A DNA stretch of 14,346 nucleotides from an uncultured Actinomycetes bacterium (GCA_903893955.1 CAITOG010000054.1:1-14346), one strand, 5' to 3'; positions 8,044-13,852 are shown, counted from the stretch's first letter. A program made the numbers and translations. Notes: a model not told the origin generated them from the sequence alone.

Positions 8044-8772
8044 CTACGACCTAGCGCCACGCTCCTCAGCGGCGGGAGTCCATGGGAGGCCAATCGGCTG
8101 GATACCGACGCTCGACATCGCACCAGCATCAGGGTGATCGGTGAGCGCGAAGTGGCTGAGGACCTGGAGCTCGATCGAGAGATCGACGTAGCGGACCCTG
8201 ATCTGCGGCGGCGTCATCAAGACGGTGGGGGCGAAGTTGAGCAACGAGCCTGCACCCAGGGCAACCAGCTGGTCTGCTGCATCCTGGGCAGCTGAAGCCG
8301 GGGTGGCGATGATGCCGATGGCGACCTTGTCGGCGAGCCGAGCCGGAAGTTCGTCGAAGCGGACCACGGTGTGCCCGGAGATCTCGGTCCCGAGGATCCG
8401 AGGATCGGTGTCGACGAGGCCGACGAGCCGGTAACCGCGGGCGAGGAAGCCCCGTGCGTTGATGAGGGCACGCCCGAGGTTGCCGATGCCCACGATGACC
8501 ACCGGCCAGTCCTGGTCGACACCCATGACCTCGCTAATGCCACGGACGAGTTGGGCCGCGTCGTAGCCGGTCCCACGTGTCCCCAGCTGGCCGAGGTGGG
8601 CTAAGTCCTTTCGAACCTTGGCGGCGGTGACCCCCGCGAGCGCAGCAAGCTGCTCCGACGAGACCGTGGACTGACCGGTCCGGGCGAGCTCAGCGGCGAT
8701 CCGCTGGTAGATCGGCAATCGAGCCACGGTGGGCTCGGGGATGACCCCAGATCGCTGTCGCTCAGGTGCCAT
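8044..8772 (-). CDS. rex: Redox-sensing transcriptional repressor Rex
   Basis: Rex is a dimeric repressor that binds DNA when NADH is low and releases it when NADH/NAD+ rises. Known targets in Gram-positive bacteria include respiratory genes and, in Streptomyces, the rex-hemACD operon. The 242-aa protein has a winged helix (about 12-78) with IPEPTVARLPIYQR and VSSEQLAALAGVTAAKVRKDL, then RGTGY (66-70). The Rossmann domain reads VVIVGIGNLGRALI (91-104), with Asp121 in VGLVDTDP placed to bind the adenosine ribose. NFAPTVL (179-185) and the C-terminal domain-swap helix VDLSIELQVLSHF (196-208) complete the family pattern. A -10-like TACGCT ends 6 nt before the ATG, so the start may be leaderless. 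proC lies 32 bp upstream and hemA 33 bp downstream. Confidence 0.97.
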   Translation of the reverse strand: MAPERQRSGVIPEPTVARLPIYQRIAAELARTGQSTVSSEQLAALAGVTAAKVRKDLAHLGQLGTRGTGYDAAQLVRGISEVMGVDQDWPVVIVGIGNLGRALINARGFLARGYRLVGLVDTDPRILGTEISGHTVVRFDELPARLADKVAIGIIATPASAAQDAADQLVALGAGSLLNFAPTVLMTPPQIRVRYVDLSIELQVLSHFALTDHPDAGAMSSVGIQPIGLPWTPAAEERGARS

Positions 8773-8778
8773 TGTGGA

Positions 8779-8808
8779 AGCGTAGCGACGGCGCCACTCC
8801 CACGTCAG
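8779..8808 (-). promoter_or_regulatory. Candidate leaderless promoter of rex-hem block
   Basis: On the minus strand CTGACG (8808-8803; four of six match TTGACA) and TACGCT (8784-8779) are separated by 18 bp. The -10 box is followed by exactly 6 nt and then the rex ATG at 8772, so transcription would start at the start codon itself. There is no Shine-Dalgarno sequence. The plus strand reads TTGTGGAA at 8772-8779, close to one half of the known Rex operator (TTGTGAA), but a matching second half is absent. Confidence 0.4.
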
Positions 8809-9611
8809 CGCCCAAGTGACCGCGATCGTTCGGCTGCCGTGAGGACCGCCTCGATGTAGGCCGACCGCACACTGCGAGCCTCGAGGCTGCGGAGTGCTGC
8901 GGCGGTGGTGCCCCCAGGCGACGTCACCATGGCGCGCAATTCCTCTGGGCTCTCATCAGATTCGACCAGCAGGCGGCCCGCTCCAAGGATCGTCTCGGTG
9001 GCGAGGACCCGGGCGATCTCTCTTGGCAAGCCTGCGGTGACCCCGGCCTCGATCAGGGCCTCAGCCATCATGAACACATACGCCGGTCCAGAACCCGACA
9101 GACCGGTCACGGCGTCGAGGTGCTTCTCGGGAAGCCGAACCACCGTGCCGACCGCTCGCAGCAGGTCCTCGGCCCAGTCGAGGTCGTCCTTCGTGACGTG
9201 GCTGCCGCCAGAGATCACGGTGACGCCTGCGCCGACCAGCGCCGGGGTGTTGGGCATGGCCCGGACCACAGGCAGCGGCCCTGGCAGCGTGCCCTCGAGT
9301 CGTGCAGCCGAAATGCCGGCTACTACCGAGAGGATCCGTCGTACACCGAGGCCCCCTGCCAGTCGGGTTGCAGCCTCCGCCACCTCGGGCTTGACCGCGA
9401 TCAGGGCGCTGGTCGATGGCCCGACGTGGCCGAGCTCAGGAGAGTCCACGAGCTGCAGCTCGTCGTGGGCGAGTCGCAGCATGGCCCGTCGCTCAGGATC
9501 AGGCTCGACGACGAGGATCTGGGCGGCGCCGAGCTTGCCCGACGCGATGATCCCCTCGAGCAGCGCCGTGCCCATCCTGCCGCCGCCAACGATGATGAGC
9601 TCTGCCGTCAT
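8805..9611 (-). CDS. proC: Pyrroline-5-carboxylate reductase
   Basis: ProC reduces pyrroline-5-carboxylate to proline with NAD(P)H, the last step of proline synthesis, in the cytoplasm. The 268-aa length is normal. The nucleotide-binding motif is IIVGGGRMGTALLEG (6-20). The family signatures are VRAMPNTPALVGAG (116-129), AVTGLSGSGPAYVF (167-180) and VTSPGGTTAAAL (229-240). The start is the ATG at 9611. GAAGGG touches it directly, too close for a normal ribosome site, and TAGGGT lies 6 nt upstream, so a leaderless transcript is possible. It sits between the YbjN-like gene (25 bp away) and rex (32 bp). Proximity of proC, mshA, a YbjN-domain gene and hem genes is also known from mycobacteria. 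Confidence 0.97.
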   Translation of the reverse strand: MTAELIIVGGGRMGTALLEGIIASGKLGAAQILVVEPDPERRAMLRLAHDELQLVDSPELGHVGPSTSALIAVKPEVAEAATRLAGGLGVRRILSVVAGISAARLEGTLPGPLPVVRAMPNTPALVGAGVTVISGGSHVTKDDLDWAEDLLRAVGTVVRLPEKHLDAVTGLSGSGPAYVFMMAEALIEAGVTAGLPREIARVLATETILGAGRLLVESDESPEELRAMVTSPGGTTAAALRSLEARSVRSAYIEAVLTAAERSRSLGR

Positions 9612-9617
9612 CCCTTC

Positions 9618-9623
9618 ACCCTA
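9618..9623 (-). promoter_or_regulatory. Candidate -10 box for proC
   Basis: TAGGGT on the minus strand is followed by 6 nt and then the proC ATG at 9611, the same spacing as the TACGCT boxes of rex and the XRE gene. I see no convincing -35 box. The intervening GAAGGG is too close to the ATG to work well as a ribosome site. Confidence 0.25.
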
Positions 9624-9636
9624 TCGAGGGCAACCG

Positions 9637-10131
9637 TCACCCCCTGCGAGGGCGACGGCGATACTGCCCCGGGAACCCGAGCGTCATCGCCGTTGGGAAG
9701 TGATCGTCGACGTAGAGCACCGAACAGCCACAGATGCGATCGAGCTCCTCTTCATCGAGGAGCGATGCGGGCACACGACCGACCAGGTAGATGGCGTCCT
9801 CAGGCCCGAAGGCAAACGCCATCTGGATCAGTTGGGCGTTGCGTCGAAGCAGGTAGGTGAGGACCTGCTCGACGTTCTCCTCGGGGGCCGGCATGAGTTG
9901 CGTCTCGTAGTGGAGCGTGCGCTGGTGGTACGTCAGCCACAGGGTGATGAAGTCCTTCTCCTCGCCCTTGAACCGCAAGAGCCATCGATGAGAGGCGGTC
10001 CGGTCGGTGACCTCGATCCGCTCAAAGGCCACGAGCGGCCCGTCGCCGGCAAGCTCGGTCTCAGCCCAAGCGTCGATGAGCGCGACGACTGCCGCCCGCT
10101 CCTCAGGTTCAGAGAGCTCGATGCCGGGCAT
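9637..10131 (-). CDS. YbjN-domain protein
   Basis: This 164-aa protein matches the YbjN family, a type III secretion chaperone-like alpha/beta fold found as a single copy next to mshA in many actinobacteria. Its biochemical role is not established. What is visible: a helical N-terminus (EERAAVVALIDAWAETEL), a beta region (HRWLLRFKGEEKDFITLWLTYHQRTLHYETQLMP is split by short turns), a helix (EENVEQVLTYLLRRNAQ), and then AFAFGPEDAIYLVGRVP typical of the family. A C-terminal basic tail (QYRRRPRRG) follows. There is no signal peptide or membrane segment. The ATG at 10131 lies 3 bp after the mshA stop, with no clear ribosome site, suggesting translational coupling to mshA. Confidence 0.85.
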   Translation of the reverse strand: MPGIELSEPEERAAVVALIDAWAETELAGDGPLVAFERIEVTDRTASHRWLLRFKGEEKDFITLWLTYHQRTLHYETQLMPAPEENVEQVLTYLLRRNAQLIQMAFAFGPEDAIYLVGRVPASLLDEEELDRICGCSVLYVDDHFPTAMTLGFPGQYRRRPRRG

Positions 10132-10134
10132 CGT

Positions 10135-11403
10135 TTAGCCGCAGCTCAGGAGCTGCCGGCTGACGAGCTCCTCGGTCAGCTCGGTCATCTGCGCCGCAGC
10201 GGAACGCCAGGTGTAGCGCTGTGCCATGAGCACCGATGCCGTTGAGAAACGCATCGCCCCGATCGGCGACGCCACCGTCGCCTCGATCGCCGAAGCGTAG
10301 GCGGCAGGATCTGGCGCGTCGATCAAGAAGCCCGTCGACCCCTGGTCGACGAGCGTCGTCAGCCCACCGACGGCGGCGGCGACCACTGGCGTCCCGCAGG
10401 CGGCTGATTCGAGCGCGACCAAGCCGAAGCTCTCAGATCGAGAGGGGCACACCGTGACATCAGCGGCCCGGTAGTACGACGAGAGAAGCTCATGGGGCTG
10501 GGGCGGCCGGAAGATCACTCGGTCGCTGAGCCCGAGCTGGACGACCATCTCGACGAGCTCGGCTTGGGTCGCTTCGCCAGCGACGCCGCTCGGTCCTCCC
10601 ACGATCACCAGCGAGGCGTCGCGCCCTCGCTCAAGAAGCTCTGCGAGCGCCCCCACCGCGACGTGCGCCCCCTTGAGCGGCTGGATCCGGCCGACGAAGA
10701 GGAGCAGCGACCCCGTTGGTGGCAGCTCAAGGGCGCGTCGGGCCTGCTGGCGATCACCTGGAGCGAAGAAGGCGTGATCGACGCCGGGCGGGATGATGGC
10801 GATGCGCGCCGGGTCCGCTTGGTACAACGAGGCGATCTGGTCCGCCTCGACGGTGCATGAGGCCAAAATGGCATCAGAGCAGCCGATCACGGCGGCCTCG
10901 GCCGCTGCTCTGCGCTCAGAGAGGCGTGCATCGACCTCTTCGGGCATAGCTTCCGCCTTGACCCGGTCGAGGGTGTGGAAGGTAGAGAGCAGAGGGATGT
11001 CCAGCTCGTGCTTGATGATGTGGCCAGCGATGCCTGAGAGCCAATAGTTGGCGTGCACGGCATGATACGGACCACCCTGGCCGGCGGGGATCGGCAGTCC
11101 TGACGGCGTCGTCATGGCGGTCAACACTCTGTCGGTGAACTCCGGGACGAGCGAGTCGAGCTGCTCCTTAGGAACTGGCGCCTGTGGTCCTGCCACGACG
11201 TGATGGACACGCAGACCGGGCTCCACCTCGACGATCGGCGGCTGTGATGGATCGTCCAACCTGGTGAAGACATCGCACTCGGAACCTGAGCGAGCGAGGG
11301 CGGCTGCCATCTCACGTACATAGACGTTCATGCCGCCGCCGTCGCCTGTGCCTGGTTGGGCGAGCGGCGAGGTGTGCAGCGAGAGGATCGCGAGCCTGGA
11401 CAT
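10135..11403 (-). CDS. mshA: D-inositol-3-phosphate glycosyltransferase (mycothiol synthesis)
   Basis: MshA transfers N-acetylglucosamine from UDP-GlcNAc to 1L-myo-inositol-1-phosphate, the first step of mycothiol, the main low-molecular-weight thiol of actinobacteria. The 422-aa protein is a GT4-family GT-B enzyme. The N-terminus SLHTSPLAQPGTGDGGGMNV (8-27) is almost a name tag for MshA. HANYWLSG (117-124) and STFHTLDRVKA (140-150) belong to the acceptor side. The donor domain begins at LLLFVGRIQPLKG (233-245) with Arg239 and Lys244, and ends with the EX7E motif at Glu324 and Glu332 in SESFGLVALESAACGTPVV. The ATG at 11403 is 11 bp after the XRE regulator stop; the ybjN-like gene follows after 3 bp. 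The remaining mycothiol genes are not in this window. Confidence 0.97.
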   Translation of the reverse strand: MSRLAILSLHTSPLAQPGTGDGGGMNVYVREMAAALARSGSECDVFTRLDDPSQPPIVEVEPGLRVHHVVAGPQAPVPKEQLDSLVPEFTDRVLTAMTTPSGLPIPAGQGGPYHAVHANYWLSGIAGHIIKHELDIPLLSTFHTLDRVKAEAMPEEVDARLSERRAAAEAAVIGCSDAILASCTVEADQIASLYQADPARIAIIPPGVDHAFFAPGDRQQARRALELPPTGSLLLFVGRIQPLKGAHVAVGALAELLERGRDASLVIVGGPSGVAGEATQAELVEMVVQLGLSDRVIFRPPQPHELLSSYYRAADVTVCPSRSESFGLVALESAACGTPVVAAAVGGLTTLVDQGSTGFLIDAPDPAAYASAIEATVASPIGAMRFSTASVLMAQRYTWRSAAAQMTELTEELVSRQLLSCG

Positions 11404-11414
11404 CAGGTTCGACC

Positions 11415-11789
11415 CTACAGATCGACGTCGTCGGAACGTACGGCGACGTCGTCACCAACGAAGGAGCGATAGATCTGGATCAACGCCTGCTTCTGATCTG
11501 GGGACAGATTCGGATCGGCATGAATGTGCACCTCAAGATCACCCCCCCGCTCGGTCTCCAGGATTCCGGCCCTGACGTAGAGCGTCTCCGCAGAAATGGC
11601 CAGGCCCTTGGCGATCTGTTGGAGGATCTCGGCTGAAGGGCGTCGCAGCCCCCGCTCGATCTGGGAGAGGTATGGATTGGAGATCCCCGCAAGCTCAGAG
11701 AGCCGTCGCAAGGAGAGCCGGCTCGAGGCCCGCTGCTCCCTGATGAACGAGCCGAGGTCGCGGAGCCGGTCAGCGGGATCGGTCGACAC
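11415..11789 (-). CDS. XRE-family helix-turn-helix transcriptional regulator
   Basis: This is a 124-aa DNA-binding protein. Residues about 13-67 form a lambda-repressor-like five-helix domain: LGSFIREQR (12-20), then LSLRRLSELAGISNPYLSQI (25-44) and ERGLRRPSAEILQQIAKGL (45-63). The turn and recognition helix fall at AGISNPYLSQIERG. YVRAGILE (71-78) follows, a pattern typical of small actinobacterial XRE regulators. The acidic C-terminal part (LEVHIHADPNLSPDQKQALI, 85-104) has no recognised ligand-binding domain. The start is a GTG at 11789 with no Shine-Dalgarno sequence and a TACGCT box 6 nt upstream. It lies 38 bp after sodB and 11 bp before mshA, so it may control mshA and the downstream block. 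The targets are inferred from position only. Confidence 0.9.
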   Translation of the reverse strand: MSTDPADRLRDLGSFIREQRASSRLSLRRLSELAGISNPYLSQIERGLRRPSAEILQQIAKGLAISAETLYVRAGILETERGGDLEVHIHADPNLSPDQKQALIQIYRSFVGDDVAVRSDDVDL

Positions 11790-11795
11790 AGGTCA

Positions 11796-11801
11796 AGCGT
11801 A
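11796..11801 (-). promoter_or_regulatory. Candidate leaderless -10 box for the XRE regulator and downstream block
   Basis: TACGCT on the minus strand is followed by exactly 6 nt (TGACCT) and then the GTG start at 11789, identical in sequence and spacing to the box before rex. No good -35 box is visible. It sits in the 38-bp gap after sodB. Confidence 0.35.
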
Positions 11802-11827
11802 GACCCGCCACCATCCGTGGGATCTGC

Positions 11828-12406
11828 TCAGGCGAGATTGCTGTTCGCGAAGTCCCAGTTAATGAGGTTCTCGATGACCGACTCGACGTACTTTGGTCGG
11901 GCGTTGCGGTAATCCACGTAATACGCGTGCTCCCAGACGTCGATCGTCAGAATCGCCTTGGCCGAGTGCTTCATCGGAAGGTCTGCGTTTGCGGTCTTTA
12001 GGATCGAGAGGCCCGAACCGTCCTCGATGAGCCAAGCCCAACCCGAACCGAACTGAGTGATCGCTGCCTGTGAAAATTCGGTGACGAAGTCCTCGTAGGA
12101 ACCAAACGCCGAACCGATCTTGTCGGCGATCTCGCCGGTCGGGGCGCCACCACCGCTCGGTGAGAGAGAGTTCCAGTAGAAGGTGTGATTCCAGACCTGC
12201 GCTGCGTTGTTGAAGAGCCCACCATCAGAGCTCAGGATGATCTCCTCGAGCGACTTCGAGGCGTCGTCGGTCCCCTCCACGAGGTTGTTGAGGTTGGTCA
12301 CATAGGTCTGGTGGTGCTTGCCGTAGTGAAACTCGAGCGTCTCTTTCGAGATGTGCGGCGCCAAGGCGTCGAGCTCATAGGGAAGCGGCGGAAGTTCGAA
12401 GGACAT
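11828..12406 (-). CDS. sodB: Superoxide dismutase, iron type
   Basis: SodB converts superoxide to oxygen and hydrogen peroxide in the cytoplasm. The 192-aa protein has all four metal ligands: His27, His74 (QVWNHTFYW), Asp156 and His160 (IDVWEHAYYVDYRN). The iron-type marker is Gln70 in NNAAQVWNHTFYWNSLSP; manganese-type enzymes have a glycine-rich segment with GHxNHS there. The start is the ATG at 12406 because AAAGGGG lies 5 nt upstream and MSFELPPLPY is the standard N-terminus; the longer reading from 12457 adds unrelated residues. The gene lies 38 bp before the XRE regulator. Its codon use seems to include more AT-ending codons than the hem genes, which would fit transfer, but I have not counted it. 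Confidence 0.97.
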   Translation of the reverse strand: MSFELPPLPYELDALAPHISKETLEFHYGKHHQTYVTNLNNLVEGTDDASKSLEEIILSSDGGLFNNAAQVWNHTFYWNSLSPSGGGAPTGEIADKIGSAFGSYEDFVTEFSQAAITQFGSGWAWLIEDGSGLSILKTANADLPMKHSAKAILTIDVWEHAYYVDYRNARPKYVESVIENLINWDFANSNLA

Positions 12407-12411
12407 TGATA

Positions 12412-12418
12412 CCCCTTT
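12412..12418 (-). promoter_or_regulatory. Ribosome binding site that fixes the sodB start
   Basis: AAAGGGG on the minus strand lies 5 nt before the ATG at 12406. It is one of the strongest Shine-Dalgarno sequences in the window and excludes the in-frame upstream start at 12457. It implies a leadered transcript for sodB. Confidence 0.7.
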
Positions 12419-12598
12419 GTGTCGTCTCGGAGATAGTTGCAACCTACCATCGGCCATTCCAATCCTGACCCAGCCAGTGCCCTTTGGCCATACCTATCTT
12501 TGATCGGTTGAAGTTCTCGCCCGCTTGCGTGGATCTATGGCGGAGGCTGGTGCCCGGCACGTTGCGCTTGATGCTTAGGCCAGAGAACGTGGCCCAAA

Positions 12599-12624
12599 GA
12601 GGAACCTGCTCGGGAAAGTTCCTC
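12599..12624 (-). terminator. Possible hairpin terminator after the DksA-like gene
   Basis: A 7-bp perfect inverted repeat GAGGAAC/GTTCCTC with a 12-nt loop begins 16 nt after the zinc-finger gene stop and is followed on the minus strand by only TTT. The short T-run makes it a weak candidate for Rho-independent termination. It overlaps the alternative stem at 12608-12629. Confidence 0.25.
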
Positions 12625-12640
12625 CGAGCCGGGACCTGTG

Positions 12641-12832
12641 TCAGGTGTCGGTGCTCGTCTGGGCGCAACGACCGCAGTGAACAGCGGCCGGCGCACCCGC
12701 CAGCAACTCCTTGAGTGGCTCCCCGCACTCCTCGCAACGGCCGTAGGTCCCGTCGTCCAAGCGAGCCATCGCTGCCTCGACGGCGTCGAGGGTGCCGCTC
12801 AGCTCGTCGAGCTCTCGAGTTGCATCATCCAT
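12641..12832 (-). CDS. Small DksA/TraR-type C4 zinc-finger protein
   Basis: This is a 63-aa protein with a short acidic helix (DDATRELDELSGTLDAVEAAMARLDDGTY, in two parts) followed by a four-cysteine finger: Cys33 and Cys36 (CEECGEPL), Cys53 and Cys56 (CGRC), with 16 residues between the pairs. This is the DksA/TraR zinc-finger signature, including the preceding DDGTYGRCEECG. True DksA acts in the RNA polymerase secondary channel through a long coiled coil. Here that coil is reduced to about 25 residues, so the function is uncertain. The ATG at 12832 overlaps the channel gene's end by 8 bp and has AAGGGGGAG 4 nt upstream, inside the channel's last codons. The two genes are therefore co-transcribed and probably coupled. 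Confidence 0.85.
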   Translation of the reverse strand: MDDATRELDELSGTLDAVEAAMARLDDGTYGRCEECGEPLKELLAGAPAAVHCGRCAQTSTDT

Positions 12833-13607
12833 CGTTCTCCCCCTTGCCCAACGGTGCCTCCGCCGAAGCAGCGGCCTCCTGGGCGGCTCGTGCCCGTGAG
12901 AAGCGAGCGGCACCCAGGTTCGAGACCAGCAGCGCCACGACGGTGACCAGATAGAGCTGCCCCACCATGGCCTCGAAGGTCGCAAGGCTCCGCCCAAGAC
13001 CTGTGGCCGCAGTGAGGTCGCCGTAGCCCACGGTGGTGATGGTGGCAAACGAGAAGTACAGGAATTGCCCGGGCTGCGCGTGGTGCATCTGGGAAAAGAA
13101 CGGGGAAGTCGATGCCCCTTGGATCAAGGTGAACGTGTAAGTGAAGAAGAAGCCAAGCATGACGTAGAGGCACAGCGCAGCGAGGACTGTCTGGACGTCG
13201 AGCGTGCGCCGCCGGATGACGCTGGCAATGATGACAAAGGGGGCGACCAGGATCAGCAGCGCGCTCATCGAAGAGGTGAGCACCAGAGTGTTTGTCGAGC
13301 CAGCAGACGCGTGTGCGATGCCAGCCGAAATCGCCGTGATCGAGCAGATCACCGCGACGACGAAGACGATCCGCCGCGCGCCGGACGCGGAGAGCGTGAC
13401 CAAGAGGGTGACCGACTCGATGATGATCGTCACCAAGGGACCGAAGCGTCCTGCTGGCGAGATCCCGATGAAGAAGTACGTCACGAACAGCAGCAGCAGC
13501 ACAAGGCTGAACCGATAGCTGGCATCGTCGAACTCGATGAGTCGTGCGGCCCGTCGCTTTGTCGCGCGACCGCTCTTGTCCGCGTCGTCGGCCACCTCGT
13601 CGCTCAT
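12825..13607 (-). CDS. Potassium channel family protein (one pore, about six membrane segments)
   Basis: This is a 260-aa inner-membrane protein with a K+ selectivity filter TTVGYGD (191-197) in the pore loop FLYFSFATITTVGYGDL, as in the Ion_trans_2 family. Hydrophobic segments are at about 33-48, 56-74, 79-97, 108-130, 139-161 and 208-231. The last two flank the pore. The earlier four lack a regular arginine ladder like a voltage-sensing S4, so voltage gating is not indicated. The basic N-terminus (KSGRATKRRAAR) should be cytoplasmic, and no RCK or cyclic-nucleotide domain follows; the C-tail is short. The ATG at 13607 has GAGGAGG 4 nt upstream. The upstream small frame ends in an ATGA overlap with this start, and the zinc-finger gene overlaps its end. 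Confidence 0.93.
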   Translation of the reverse strand: MSDEVADDADKSGRATKRRAARLIEFDDASYRFSLVLLLLFVTYFFIGISPAGRFGPLVTIIIESVTLLVTLSASGARRIVFVVAVICSITAISAGIAHASAGSTNTLVLTSSMSALLILVAPFVIIASVIRRRTLDVQTVLAALCLYVMLGFFFTYTFTLIQGASTSPFFSQMHHAQPGQFLYFSFATITTVGYGDLTAATGLGRSLATFEAMVGQLYLVTVVALLVSNLGAARFSRARAAQEAAASAEAPLGKGENDG

Positions 13608-13803
13608 GCCACCTCCTCGATTGGGTGCATCCGCCTCCCTTGATGTTGGAGGACCACGACGACGAGGTGGGTGATGCTCTCACTCCAGGGTGGAGCGGTG
13701 CGATGAAGAGCGAGGCGAGCGAACCGGTCAAGAACGTCGTCCTCTCTGTGTCTCCGAGTCGAACCTGAAGCAGATCGGCGACTGTGTCCATCTCTACCGG
13801 CAT
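13604..13803 (-). pseudogene. Possible small gene split between two frames, abutting the channel start
   Basis: From the ATG at 13803 the minus strand reads MPVEMDTVADLLQVRLGD and on to SLFIAPLHPG (ending about 13684), which looks protein-like. After that the same frame turns into Ser/Arg-rich shadow of the channel gene. One base back, the neighbouring frame reads ESITHLVVVVLQHQ then GRRMHPIEEVA and stops at TGA 13606-13604, sharing ATGA with the channel start. The upstream part of that second frame is Arg/His-rich and unlikely. A single base indel near 13687-13690 would join the good halves into about 67 aa. It could be a real frameshift, a sequencing error or chance. I do not recognise the product. 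Confidence 0.3.
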
Positions 13804-13817
13804 GGCCCATCTGCTAA

Positions 13818-13852
13818 ATCTGATGCTCCGTCAGATCCGCGATCTAGGATCC
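13818..13852 (+). promoter_or_regulatory. Candidate operator and promoter of the SDR gene
   Basis: ATCTGA (13818-13823) and TCAGAT (13831-13836) form a 6-bp inverted repeat with a 7-bp spacer. Overlapping it, GATCC (13834-13838) and GGATC (13847-13851) form a second repeat. A -10-like TAGGAT lies at 13845-13850, about 30 nt before the SDR start, so the first repeat would cover the -35 region. This is a typical layout for repressor control. No regulator gene is seen nearby in the window. Confidence 0.35.

Larger units (their letters stand above)
12407..12640 (-). other. 234-bp non-coding region between the DksA-like gene and sodB, rich in inverted repeats
   Basis: I see no convincing gene here; the open frames on both strands lack family-like sequence. 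On the minus strand it should hold the end of the zinc-finger transcript and the sodB promoter and leader. Inverted repeats include GAGGAAC/GTTCCTC (12599-12605 with 12618-12624), GCTCGG/CCGAGC (12608-12613 with 12624-12629), GGCCA/TGGCC (12578-12582 with 12590-12594) and GCCA/TGGC (12473-12476 with 12485-12488). TAGGTT at 12446-12441 is a possible sodB -10 box without a clear -35. Confidence 0.5.

Noticed and set aside
8772..8795. Full Rex operator upstream of rex
   Set aside because: Only TTGTGGAA is present; no TTCACAA half lies at the expected spacing, so it is kept as a half-site note only.
8905..10245. Long plus-strand open frame across proC and the YbjN-like gene
   Set aside because: It is antisense to two well-supported genes, rich in Ser/Pro/Arg and without family features; long antisense frames are expected at high GC.
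12407..12457. Upstream in-frame start of sodB
   Set aside because: The added 17 residues are not family-like, and AAAGGGG is correctly spaced for the ATG at 12406.
12550..12560. GTGCCCGGCAC palindrome as an RNA hairpin
   Set aside because: A one-base centre cannot form a loop. It could be a protein site, but a short GC palindrome is common at this base composition.
12484..12714. Plus-strand frame in the gap before sodB
   Set aside because: It runs into the antisense of the zinc-finger gene, has many Arg and Cys residues, lacks a ribosome site and resembles no known family.
12799..13803. 334-codon minus-strand frame through the channel gene
   Set aside because: Only its first 40 residues look protein-like; the rest is an Arg/His-rich shadow of the channel, which has an exact selectivity filter in another frame.
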